Source of the DNA: Lutibacter sp. HS1-25
GTDB taxonomy: Bacteria > Bacteroidota > Bacteroidia > Flavobacteriales > Flavobacteriaceae
Assembly (NCBI RefSeq): GCF_004121075.1
Contig: NZ_RHLN01000160.1
Coordinates: 47,814 to 111,813 of the forward strand
Reading direction: 5' to 3'
Length of the DNA stretch: 64,000 nucleotides
In this document: one piece after another, positions 16,767 to 25,524 of the stretch
Numbering within the stretch: the stretch's first letter is position 1
How the letters are laid out: every line of letters starts with the position of its first letter
Notes under the pieces: generated by a model
The model's database searches: none
The model's input: the letters and a program-made list of their open reading frames with translations, nothing else
What the model was told of the DNA's origin: nothing
Position numbers and translations under genes: made by a program

Positions 16767-18626
16767 TTAAAATTTAAAGTTTATGTTAATATTAAAGTTT
16801 CTATTGGGCATTGGTCTACTTGGTAAAACTTGATATTCTTTGTTAAATACATTGTTTACTTTTACGCCCACACCTAACTGATTGTTATTTGTTTTTATAA
16901 TATTATAATTTACACCTACATTTCCAACATTGTAATACGGCATGGTATAATTGGCTGAATTGTCTGTAGTTGTATATACTTCACCTGTAAATAAGTGCTG
17001 ATAAAAAGCACTAAACCTTTTGTAAGAATACCCAAAACTTCCGTTAGCCAAATGTTTTGGTACATAGGTTAAAAAGTTATTGGTGCTTTTATCTTTTGCA
17101 ATTGTGTAGCTATAATTTAAGTTGAAATTCAAAAAATGCTTCCCAATTGCTTTGTTTACCGCCGCTGTAAACTCAATTCCTTTATTAATAGCCTCTGCCA
17201 CGTTAATTGGAGTCCAAATACCTGGTCGTTCTGGATCACCACCAGGTGTCCAAACTATTTTATCTTTGGAATTTATATAGTAAACACCAACATCAAATTT
17301 CACCGTTTTGGTTTTATAACCTACACCAAATTCACCTTGTAAAGAAGATTCAGGAATTAAATCAGCATTACCCAAAGCTGGCCAATACAAATCGTTATAA
17401 GTTGGTACTCTGTAATTTTTTGAACCGTTTAATCTTATAAACGTATTTTTTAAAGGCGTTAATTCGGCTCCTAGCGCAAAAACAAAAGGCACATTGTAAT
17501 CCGAATTAAAATCTTTTCTAACTTTTGCATTTATGGAAGCAATGTTTTCAAAACTAAGATTGTAAATAACGGATTGTGAAAACTGTTTTCGGTTTTTTTC
17601 TATAATTTCATCGGTACTTCCAAAAACAGATTCAAGTTCTGTAATACTTTCTATGCTTGAATATTGTGAAATTTTATAGTTAAAATCGTACTTCAACAAA
17701 TAGGTTTTTGATTTTCCATAATTATAATTGTCTACATTTTTATTGGCAAAATACCGATACTCTTGTGTTAAATAAGCAAATTTAACAAGGTGTGTAAATG
17801 CGTTTTTATGAAAATTGTATTCGATTAAATTTCTAAAATTATAATCTTTATATTTTTCTTTTGCTGCGGAAGGATTTGGCAAAGTTCCTGAAAATTCACG
17901 ATTCCCATTAAATTTAGACGAAAACAAACTCAACTTACTAAAATTATTTAGTCTATAAGCAAAGCCCAAACTAAAACTTAAATTATCATAAGCTCCATTT
18001 TCATTTTTCAAACCATCTGTCCCAAGCCATTTATAATCATTATCAGATTGATTGTACGAAACCCCAAATTTTGCTGCAATGCTTTCATTACCAAATGAAA
18101 ACTTATATAAATTATTATAAGTATTAAAACTTCCTACAGAAGAAACCAATTGATTATTTAAATGATTTCCAAAACTTAATTGATCGTTTAAATGAACAGT
18201 TCCGCCAATAGCACCAGAACCAAATTCAATACTTCCACCACCACTTCTTACATCAATATGATCAAACAAATTAACGGTTAAAGCATTAAATCCTGTTTGC
18301 CCATTATTAACCGAATTGATATTAATCCCGTTCCAAACAACTGCTGTATTTGAGGCGCTAGTTCCTCTAAAACTTGCAGTACTTGTGCCACCAGCACCAT
18401 ATTCTTTAATATATATGGGTGTATTAAAACGCAATAACGCAGTAAAAGACTCCATATTTTTTACAATAACAGAATCAGACAATGCTAAAACCTTAAAACC
18501 TTTTGAGTGTTTTTGTAATTTTGCAGAACTTAGATTTACAACCTTTAACTGTTGAATACTATCTAGTTGTGCAAAAGACTTGCTACTAATTAAAAAAATA
18601 AAGAAGAATAAAATATATCTCATCAT
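16767..18626 (-). CDS. btuB: TonB-dependent outer-membrane cobalamin receptor
   Basis: 619 residues, with a signal peptide (SSKSFAQ, cleavage near residue 19). The plug domain spans ~40-150 (IYIKEYGAGGTSTASFRGT, then VVWNGININS and FGSGAIGGTVHL) and the 22-stranded barrel fills the rest, closing with an aromatic C-terminal strand (NINFKF). This is the compact receptor class that imports B12 across the outer membrane using TonB energy. Specificity is inferred from the cobalamin riboswitch in its leader and the BtuG-like partner downstream. Translation can start at either of two adjacent ATGs; a GGGAG-AAAGG purine stretch precedes them. Confidence 0.93.
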   Translation of the reverse strand: MMRYILFFFIFLISSKSFAQLDSIQQLKVVNLSSAKLQKHSKGFKVLALSDSVIVKNMESFTALLRFNTPIYIKEYGAGGTSTASFRGTSASNTAVVWNGININSVNNGQTGFNALTVNLFDHIDVRSGGGSIEFGSGAIGGTVHLNDQLSFGNHLNNQLVSSVGSFNTYNNLYKFSFGNESIAAKFGVSYNQSDNDYKWLGTDGLKNENGAYDNLSFSLGFAYRLNNFSKLSLFSSKFNGNREFSGTLPNPSAAKEKYKDYNFRNLIEYNFHKNAFTHLVKFAYLTQEYRYFANKNVDNYNYGKSKTYLLKYDFNYKISQYSSIESITELESVFGSTDEIIEKNRKQFSQSVIYNLSFENIASINAKVRKDFNSDYNVPFVFALGAELTPLKNTFIRLNGSKNYRVPTYNDLYWPALGNADLIPESSLQGEFGVGYKTKTVKFDVGVYYINSKDKIVWTPGGDPERPGIWTPINVAEAINKGIEFTAAVNKAIGKHFLNFNLNYSYTIAKDKSTNNFLTYVPKHLANGSFGYSYKRFSAFYQHLFTGEVYTTTDNSANYTMPYYNVGNVGVNYNIIKTNNNQLGVGVKVNNVFNKEYQVLPSRPMPNRNFNININFKF

Positions 18627-18661
18627 AATAACCTTTCTCCCGAAAGTTTTAATTAATTAAG

Positions 18662-18848
18662 ATTGTGGCAGGTCTCCTGGCTTGCGTATTGTTATTTACC
18701 TTCCCGTTTAATTAACAGTGGCTTAAGTTTAATAACAACCATCGATTTCGTCGACTAAGCGTACAGTTGCGGGAACAGCATCGGATTTTAACCGATTTCC
18801 CTTTTAACTCGTTTTATGTAAAATAAAATTCGAGAACCATAATCGGGT
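18662..18848 (-). promoter_or_regulatory. Cobalamin (AdoCbl-type) riboswitch controlling btuB-btuG
   Basis: Read on the minus strand, the leader contains in order the conserved core GATGCTGTTCCCGCAACTG (complement near 18764-18784), the B12 box GCCACTG (complement of 18716-18722), GGGAAGG, and the 3' segment AAGCCAGGAGACCTGCC (complement of 18667-18683). Order and spacing match the class that senses adenosyl- or related cobalamins. It lies about 35 bases before the btuB start, so sequestration of the ribosome site is the likely mode, since no terminator stem with a T-run is visible between it and btuB. Confidence 0.97.
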
Positions 18849-18849
18849 G

Positions 18850-18857
18850 CAAAAGTA
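18850..18857 (-). promoter_or_regulatory. -7 box of the btuB riboswitch transcript
   Basis: On the minus strand TACTTTTG (complement of 18850-18857) matches TAnnTTTG and would start RNA right at the riboswitch 5' edge. Confidence 0.6.
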
Positions 18858-18898
18858 ATTAATTAAGACTAACTAGTGCTATTATTTTATAGAAATCT

Positions 18899-18906
18899 TA
18901 CATTTG
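18899..18906 (+). promoter_or_regulatory. -7 box of the btuF-like gene
   Basis: TACATTTG lies 16 bases before the ATG at 18923, diverging from the btuB promoter about 45 bases away. No riboswitch lies on this side. Confidence 0.55.
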
Positions 18907-18922
18907 CCTAAAATTTTATGAA

Positions 18923-20056
18923 ATGAAATTAAAAAATCATCAAACAGTATTACTTTTTATCGCATCAATTTTTCTTATTTCTTGTAAAAATGAACCAAAA
19001 AATACAGAACAAGCAATTGAAAAAGCCAACAACAGCACTATAAAATACGCCAAAGGTTTTGACATTCAAAATTTTGAAAATTACACCAAACTTACAATTA
19101 GAACACCTTATCAAAATTCAACCGAAACTTTTGAATACCTACTTTCTAATGAAAACATTGAAAGTGATTTAATTACAATTAAAACACCCATTGAAAAAGT
19201 TGTAGTAACAAGCACCACTCATGTGCCTATGTTAGAGTTGTTAAATATTGAAAATAAACTAGTTGGATACCCAAATACACCTTTTGTGTCGTCTGTAAAA
19301 ACCCGAAGATTGATTGATGAAGGAAAAGTTCAGGAATTGGGTAATGAAGAAAACATCAATACCGAACTTCTTTTAGATTTAAATCCAGATTTGGTTATTG
19401 GATTTTCAGTTAACAGCAACAGTAAAATGTTTGCAATTGTTGAAAAAATAGGAGTTCCAATTGTATTAAATGGCGATTGGCTTGAAAAAACACCGCTTGG
19501 AAGAGCTGAATGGATTAAATTTTTTGGGGTACTTTTTAACAAAGAAAAAGAAGCCGATAGCGTTTTTAAAGTCATTGAAAAAAATTATTTAGAAGCTAAA
19601 AAAATAGCCCTAAATGCCAAAGAAATTCCGACTGTACTTGCCGGTGGCTTGTACAAAGATATTTGGAATATGCCTGCTGGAGATAGTTTTGAAGCTACAT
19701 TTTTAAAAGATGCAAATACCAATTATTTATGGAAAGATTCTAAAGGAACCGGAAGTCTTGCCTTAAATATTGAAAACGTTTTTGAAAAAGGTAAAGATGC
19801 TGATATTTGGATTTCACCTGGGTTTTATGCTACCTTAGAAGACCTTGAAAAAGACAATTTAGTGTGTGCTCAAACAAAAGCTTTTAAAAACAAAACAATT
19901 TATTCATACAACAACACAACAGGTGAAACTGGCGGAATTTGGTATTTTGAATTGTCTCCTATCAGACCCGATTTGGTTTTAAAAGATTTGATAAAAATTA
20001 CACATCCAGAGTTGTTACCAGATTACGAATTCACTTTTTATAAAAAGCTAAACTAA
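18923..20056 (+). CDS. BtuF-like cobalamin/iron-complex ABC substrate-binding lipoprotein
   Basis: 377 residues. The lipobox IFLISC puts the acylated Cys at residue 21. The body is a two-lobed class III binding protein (PF01497 type): EKVVVTSTTHVPMLELL near 90-107, the helix-preceding NLDLNPDLVIGF-like segment (LLLDLNPDLVIGF) near 150-162, and a C-terminal lobe with WYFELSPIRPDLVLKDL near 340-356. Such proteins hand B12 or siderophore complexes to inner-membrane permeases. The flanking btuB-btuG and cob genes favour B12. No permease (BtuC) or ATPase (BtuD) is in the window, so they must be elsewhere. The next gene starts 6 bases after the stop. Confidence 0.88.
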   Translation: MKLKNHQTVLLFIASIFLISCKNEPKNTEQAIEKANNSTIKYAKGFDIQNFENYTKLTIRTPYQNSTETFEYLLSNENIESDLITIKTPIEKVVVTSTTHVPMLELLNIENKLVGYPNTPFVSSVKTRRLIDEGKVQELGNEENINTELLLDLNPDLVIGFSVNSNSKMFAIVEKIGVPIVLNGDWLEKTPLGRAEWIKFFGVLFNKEKEADSVFKVIEKNYLEAKKIALNAKEIPTVLAGGLYKDIWNMPAGDSFEATFLKDANTNYLWKDSKGTGSLALNIENVFEKGKDADIWISPGFYATLEDLEKDNLVCAQTKAFKNKTIYSYNNTTGETGGIWYFELSPIRPDLVLKDLIKITHPELLPDYEFTFYKKLN

Positions 20057-20062
20057 TTTTTA

Positions 20063-20626
20063 ATGAAAAAACTTCGCCCAAAATCCAATATAGACGAACT
20101 TTGTTACCCTTACATTTACGAAGAATCTTTGCTTTGTGATTATGAGATTTTAACGGACGATTTAACCCGAATGGTTGGTTGGGCAATTAGTGAACTTGGT
20201 ATTTTAAGACAACAATACACTGAAAGCACTGCACTTAAAACACTTGAAAATGAACTTAACTGGCTTTTACCGCTTTGTTATCATTTAAATGGTTCTATAA
20301 GAGGAACGTTGGCAATTACCGAAGAAGATCACCAACAATTATTAGAAAACTACCGCAACTTTAAAAAAACCACAGAAAAATCTATTAGTGGATTTGTTTT
20401 ACCTGGTGGAGTGTCGCCTGTTGGTGTATTAAATAAATGCTCGTCTATGTGTAAACAAGCCATTAGATTGATGGTTAAAATACACAATGAAGAACAAAAA
20501 GAAGTCGCTGAAATTTTACCAAAATTTGCAAACTTATTGTGTAATTACTTTTTTACAGCCACTGTTTTAATCAATCAGGTTACAGGATTTAAAGAAACGC
20601 CCTTTGTTAGTAAAAGTTACAAATAG
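20063..20626 (+). CDS. Divergent PduO/CobA2-like cobalamin adenosyltransferase relative
   Basis: 187 residues, predicted all-helical. It carries FVLPGG at residues 111-116 followed by a helix (VLNKCSSMCKQAIRLMVKI) that lines up with the FxLPGG...ARTVCRRAER region of PduO-type ATP:cob(I)alamin adenosyltransferases. The helix near 33-47 (DDLTRMVGWAISELG) resembles their VDELNAxIG helix. The N-terminal ATP-binding stretch of that family (TGDxGxT) is absent, and the usual Arg/Glu pair in the central helix is changed. It is co-directional with the BtuF-like gene at a 6-base gap. It may be a cobalamin-binding or trafficking protein rather than an active enzyme; the function is inferred. Confidence 0.65.
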   Translation: MKKLRPKSNIDELCYPYIYEESLLCDYEILTDDLTRMVGWAISELGILRQQYTESTALKTLENELNWLLPLCYHLNGSIRGTLAITEEDHQQLLENYRNFKKTTEKSISGFVLPGGVSPVGVLNKCSSMCKQAIRLMVKIHNEEQKEVAEILPKFANLLCNYFFTATVLINQVTGFKETPFVSKSYK

Positions 20627-20629
20627 GTT

Positions 20630-23290
20630 TTAAAACAATGTAATTTGATCAGGATCTTCTTCAATCTTTTTTTTCGGTGGAATTATTGTTGGTTTTACTT
20701 TATTTTTATCAATTATTGATGGTTTAATTTCTACATCGTCTAACGGAAATGAATCTACAATCTCCTCATCACTAACCTCAACCTCCTCAACAACAGGTGG
20801 TTCATAAGGCAATGATTCTAACATATTTACGACTTTTATTTTATCCGTAGTTAATTGATTTCCTTGAGCTTTAATACCTTTTACTGCAATAAATTCTTCC
20901 AAATTAACTTCCATATTTTCAATGCTTCGTTTTGAAAATACAATTTCAGCCATTGGTCTGTAATCTGTTGAAACAATCTCTAATTGCGATTTTGGATGTT
21001 CAGAAATAAATATTTCTTCTTTATTTGGGTTATCAATCATAAAACGTTTTACATAATAACGCTCTTTTTCACCATCGTAATAAATTGCTGAAATTGGTTT
21101 CTCTGGAATCCATTTTTCAAGCACTATCATATCACTATCAAAATGAGTGGTTAACTCAGGTTTTATCGTTTTCACAACGCCTTTTTGAGTCATAATCAAC
21201 AAGCGATCTTCACCTTTAAATTCGCCCAATAATTCTCCTCGCTCATCAACATTTAAACGTTGTACAGTTTCATCAAACCAAATTTTACGTGGTTTTAAAG
21301 TTGAAACACCTTCTGATTTTAATTCAATTTTTTTAATGGCATATTTGGTTACTGTATTTCCTTTTGAGCTTCGACCTTTGATTGCCAAATCTGAAAAATT
21401 AACATCCCACTTTAGTTTTTTAATAGATCCCACAGCTCTTAACAATATTGAAACTGTTTCAGCTTCACCATTAGGGTTTGCAGTAAAATACAATACATAT
21501 GAACCCTTTGTACCAGCAGTTAAATCATACTCTTTATCACGCGTTACACCTGTAACATTAAAACGCTTCATATAACTTGGGCCGCTTCTTCCATCGCGAT
21601 AAATCATATTGTAAACAGTACGCTTATCGTTCTTTTTAAATACAGCAACATGAATAATGTCTTTTCCAACAAAAGTTTTTGCATCTACTTTTGTTATCAT
21701 CATTGTGCCGTCACTTCTAAAAATAATAATATCATCAATATCAGCGCAATCATCAACATATTCGTCTTTTTTCAGCGAAGTTCCAACAAAACCTTCTTCT
21801 CTATTGACATACAGTTTGGTGTTACGCATAACCACTTTTGTTGCCACAATATCATCAAACAAACGAATTTCAGTTAAACGCTCTTTACCCTTACCGTATT
21901 TTAATTTTAAATTTTTAAAATAGTCAATTGCAAACTCAATTAAATTGGCTAAATGATGTTTTACTTCAGCAATTTTATCTTCCAAACTTTCAATAAATTG
22001 TTTGGCTTTATCAATATCAAATTTTGAAATCTTTTTAATTCTAATTTCTGTTAATCGTACAATATCTTCTTCAGTAATAGCGCGTTTTAAATGTTTTATA
22101 TGTGGTTTTAAACCTTCGTCAATAGCTTTAATTACACCTTCCCAAGTTGCCTGCTCTTCAATATCACGATAGATTCTGTTTTCAATAAAAATTCTTTCTA
22201 ATGAAGCAAAATGCCATTGTTCTTCCAATTCATTTAACTGAATTTCCAATTCTAATTTCAACAATTCAACAGTGTGATCTGTTGATCTTCTTAAAACTTC
22301 AGAAACACCAATAAATACAGGTTTATTGTTATCAATTACACAACAAAGTGGAGAAATAGAATTTTCGCAATTTGTAAAAGCATACAATGCGTCAATGGTT
22401 TTATCTGGTGAAATTCCTGGTGGTAAATGAATTAAAATTTCAACATTTGCAGCGGTATTGTCTTCAATTTGTTTAATTTTAATAGTGCCTTTATCATTGG
22501 CTTTTAATATAGAATCTATTAAACTTGAAGTTGTTGTACCAAAAGGAATTTCGGTAATTACCAATGTTTTTTTATCAAGCTGACCAATTTTAGCTCTAAC
22601 TCTTACTTTACCTCCTCGTTTTCCATCACTATAATTTGAAACATCCGCAATTCCACCTGTTAAAAAATCAGGAAATATGGTAAAACTTTTTCCTTTTAAA
22701 TGTCTGATAGAAGCATCTATCAACTCATTAAAATTGTGAGGTAAAATTTTTGTTGAAAGTCCAACTGCAATACCTTCACCCCCTTGCGCTAATAACATTG
22801 GGAATTTTACAGGTAAATCTACTGGCTCTTTTCTTCTTCCGTCGTAAGACGATTGCCATTCGGTAGTTTTAGCATTAAAAACAACGTCTAACGCAAATTT
22901 AGACAAACGCGCCTCAATATAACGAGATGCTGCTGCACTATCACCAGTTAAAATATTCCCCCAGTTTCCCTGCATATCAATCAGCAATTCCTTCTGACCA
23001 ATTTGAACCATGGCATCTGCAATTGAAGCATCACCGTGTGGGTGGTATTGCATTGTGTGACCAACAATGTTTGCCACTTTATTGTATCGGCCATCATCAA
23101 GGTCTTTCATAGAATGTAAAATTCTACGTTGTACAGGTTTAAAACCATCTTTGATTCCTGGAACAGCACGCTCTAAAATAACATAAGATGCATAATCCAA
23201 AAACCAATCTTTATACATACCAGTAACTTTGGTAATGGTTTCCTTGTTATCGAATTCTTCGTTTTGGAGTTCGTTATTATCTTCTTGCAT
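20630..23290 (-). CDS. parC: DNA topoisomerase IV subunit A
   Basis: 886 residues. The winged-helix breakage-reunion domain opens the protein (ILERAVPGIKDGFKPVQRR near 38-56), with the catalytic Tyr124 in AASRYIEARL. A coiled-coil gate and a C-terminal beta-pinwheel follow; the pinwheel lacks an evident GyrA box, which favours ParC over GyrA. The acidic tail with Pro/Lys-rich stretches is typical of Bacteroidota. With ParE it decatenates daughter chromosomes. It is downstream of parE with an 87-base gap that contains phase-locked 7-bp repeats, and it converges tail to tail with the preceding gene with a 3-base gap. Confidence 0.93.
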   Translation of the reverse strand: MQEDNNELQNEEFDNKETITKVTGMYKDWFLDYASYVILERAVPGIKDGFKPVQRRILHSMKDLDDGRYNKVANIVGHTMQYHPHGDASIADAMVQIGQKELLIDMQGNWGNILTGDSAAASRYIEARLSKFALDVVFNAKTTEWQSSYDGRRKEPVDLPVKFPMLLAQGGEGIAVGLSTKILPHNFNELIDASIRHLKGKSFTIFPDFLTGGIADVSNYSDGKRGGKVRVRAKIGQLDKKTLVITEIPFGTTTSSLIDSILKANDKGTIKIKQIEDNTAANVEILIHLPPGISPDKTIDALYAFTNCENSISPLCCVIDNNKPVFIGVSEVLRRSTDHTVELLKLELEIQLNELEEQWHFASLERIFIENRIYRDIEEQATWEGVIKAIDEGLKPHIKHLKRAITEEDIVRLTEIRIKKISKFDIDKAKQFIESLEDKIAEVKHHLANLIEFAIDYFKNLKLKYGKGKERLTEIRLFDDIVATKVVMRNTKLYVNREEGFVGTSLKKDEYVDDCADIDDIIIFRSDGTMMITKVDAKTFVGKDIIHVAVFKKNDKRTVYNMIYRDGRSGPSYMKRFNVTGVTRDKEYDLTAGTKGSYVLYFTANPNGEAETVSILLRAVGSIKKLKWDVNFSDLAIKGRSSKGNTVTKYAIKKIELKSEGVSTLKPRKIWFDETVQRLNVDERGELLGEFKGEDRLLIMTQKGVVKTIKPELTTHFDSDMIVLEKWIPEKPISAIYYDGEKERYYVKRFMIDNPNKEEIFISEHPKSQLEIVSTDYRPMAEIVFSKRSIENMEVNLEEFIAVKGIKAQGNQLTTDKIKVVNMLESLPYEPPVVEEVEVSDEEIVDSFPLDDVEIKPSIIDKNKVKPTIIPPKKKIEEDPDQITLF

Positions 23291-23303
23291 TCTTATTTTT
23301 AAG

Positions 23304-23331
23304 TATTTAGTATCTGGTATTTAGTATCTGT
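23304..23331. repeat. Four phase-locked 7-bp repeats between parE and parC
   Basis: TATTTAG, TATCTGG, TATTTAG, TATCTGT run without interruption, which is also a 14-bp unit repeated twice. They belong to the same heptanucleotide class seen at 38.3, 51.0, 52.0 and 52.5 kb. Confidence 0.7.
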
Positions 23332-23377
23332 TAACTCTTTTTATTTACAATTTTAATTAATTGAAAGTATAGACACT

Positions 23378-25231
23378 TTACTCCTCAACAATATCTAGTT
23401 CAACTTTTAAATTTTTGATTATAAATTTTTGTCGTTCAGGCGTATTTTTTCCCATATAAAATTCCAATAATTTTTCAATCGACATTTCTTTATCTAACAT
23501 CACAGGATCTAAACGAATATCATCTCCAATAAAGTGCACAAATTCATCGGGTGAAATTTCACCCAAACCTTTAAATCGGGTAATTTCTGGTTTTCCCTTT
23601 AAAGTATTCATTGCATTTTGTTTTTCTTCTGGCGTATAACAATAAAATGTTTGTTTTTTATCACGAACCCTAAATAAAGGTGTATCTAAAATATACAAAT
23701 GACCTTCTTTAATCAATTCAGGGAAAAATTGTAAAAAGAAAGTAATTAACAACAAGCGAATATGCATACCATCCACATCGGCATCAGTTGCAATTACAAT
23801 GTTATTATAGCGCAATTCTTCTAAAGAATCTTCAATATTTAAAGCTGCCTGCAATAAGTTAAACTCTTCATTTTCGTACACAATTTTTTTGTTCATTCCG
23901 TAGGAATTCAAAGGCTTACCGCGCAAACTAAAAACCGCCTGTGTATTTACGTTTCTAGATTTTGTGATAGATCCACTTGCAGAATCTCCCTCGGTAATAA
24001 ACAAGGTGCTTTCTAAACGATTTTCTTTTTTCAAATCGTTAAAATGAACCCTGCAATCTCTTAATTTTTTATTGTGTACACTTGCTTTTTTTGCACGTTC
24101 ACGAGCCAATTTTCGAATACCCGACAAATCGTTTCGCTCTCTTTCGGCCTGTAAAATTTTCTTTTGAATTTTCTCAGCAACATCTGGATTTTTATGCAGA
24201 TAATTATCCAAATTGGTTTTCACAAAATCGGTAATAAATGTACGAACAGTTGGCAACTCACCTCCCATTTCTGTAGAACCCAATTTTGTTTTGGTCTGAC
24301 TTTCAAAAATAGGTTCCATTACTTTTACACTAACTGCTGAAACAATGGATTTTCGAATATCGGAACTGTCGTAATTTTTACCAAAAAACTCTCTTACCGT
24401 TTTTACAATGGCCTCTCTAAATGCATTTTGATGCGTACCACCCTGCGTTGTATGCTGCCCGTTTACAAACGAATGATATTCTTCACTATACTGCGCTTTG
24501 CTATAGGTCAATGCAATTTCAATATCTTCTCCTTTTAGGTGAATGATTGGAAACAACATAAACTCATCAGCTATATTTTCTTCTAATAAATCTTTTAAAC
24601 CATTTTCTGAATAATATTTTTCACCGTTAAAAATAATGGTTAAACCTGTGTTTAAGTACACATAGTTTTTAATCATTTTTACAATGTATTCATTTCTAAA
24701 TTTGAATTTGGTAAAAATAGTTTTATCTGGTACAAACGTTACTTTAGTACCTTTTCGCTGTGAACTTGACTGTGCAGGTTCTACCAGTGTAATATTACCT
24801 TGTTCAAATTCGGCAAAAACCGTTTTATCATCTCTGTACGATTGCACTTTAAAATAAGACGACAAGGCATTTACTGCTTTTGTACCAACACCGTTTAATC
24901 CAACCGATTTTTTAAAGGCACGAGAATCGTATTTTCCACCGGTATTCATTTTAGAAACAACATCAACAACTTTTCCTAAAGGAATACCACGACCATAATC
25001 GCGCACAGAAACAGTTTCGTCTTTTACCGAAACTTCAATGGTTTTACCAGCTCCCATCACATACTCATCAATAGAGTTATCTAAAACCTCTTTTATTAAA
25101 ATGTAAATACCATCATCAGGTGACGATCCATCACCCAATTTACCAATATACATTCCCGGACGCATCCTTATATGCTCCTTCCAATCGAGAGAGCGAATGT
25201 TATCCTCTGTATAATTTGTTTGTTCTGCCAT
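23378..25231 (-). CDS. parE: DNA topoisomerase IV subunit B
   Basis: 617 residues, the short type without the GyrB insertion. The GHKL ATPase region is clear (RMRPGMYIG near 23, [15 protein letters not shown] near 48, [21 protein letters not shown] near 112), followed by the transducer and the Toprim domain ([10 protein letters not shown] near 420, [10 protein letters not shown] near 490). It supplies ATP-driven strand passage to ParC. It is the first gene of a parE-parC pair. Confidence 0.95.
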   Translation of the reverse strand: MAEQTNYTEDNIRSLDWKEHIRMRPGMYIGKLGDGSSPDDGIYILIKEVLDNSIDEYVMGAGKTIEVSVKDETVSVRDYGRGIPLGKVVDVVSKMNTGGKYDSRAFKKSVGLNGVGTKAVNALSSYFKVQSYRDDKTVFAEFEQGNITLVEPAQSSSQRKGTKVTFVPDKTIFTKFKFRNEYIVKMIKNYVYLNTGLTIIFNGEKYYSENGLKDLLEENIADEFMLFPIIHLKGEDIEIALTYSKAQYSEEYHSFVNGQHTTQGGTHQNAFREAIVKTVREFFGKNYDSSDIRKSIVSAVSVKVMEPIFESQTKTKLGSTEMGGELPTVRTFITDFVKTNLDNYLHKNPDVAEKIQKKILQAERERNDLSGIRKLARERAKKASVHNKKLRDCRVHFNDLKKENRLESTLFITEGDSASGSITKSRNVNTQAVFSLRGKPLNSYGMNKKIVYENEEFNLLQAALNIEDSLEELRYNNIVIATDADVDGMHIRLLLITFFLQFFPELIKEGHLYILDTPLFRVRDKKQTFYCYTPEEKQNAMNTLKGKPEITRFKGLGEISPDEFVHFIGDDIRLDPVMLDKEMSIEKLLEFYMGKNTPERQKFIIKNLKVELDIVEE

Positions 25232-25524
25232 TAAATGTTGTAAAATTCTTGAAGAACTGCTAATGTACTATTTTAACAGAAAAAATAAAAAAAACTCTAG
25301 TAAAAATATTAACAGACTTGCAAACAATATAATTTGCAATCTAAATTATTTTTTTAGACAATTTTAAATTGAAATTAGATTAAATCTATCGTTTTTACTT
25401 TTAAAATCTGCTAAATTTATATCATCTCATCTTTTTATAAAAAATTAAAATCTCTAGATGATTATAAATAATTTATTAAATTTACTCAGCTATTTTTATC
25501 ATTAAAACATAAGTTTTCAGCTAT
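25232..25524. other. Intergenic region between parE and a divergent transporter
   Basis: About 290 A/T-rich bases. It holds an inverted repeat TTGCAAA (25318-25324) and TTTGCAA (25333-25339) with an 8-base spacer, a possible operator for either flanking gene. No gene or RNA was recognised, and I could not assign the promoters confidently. Confidence 0.45.
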
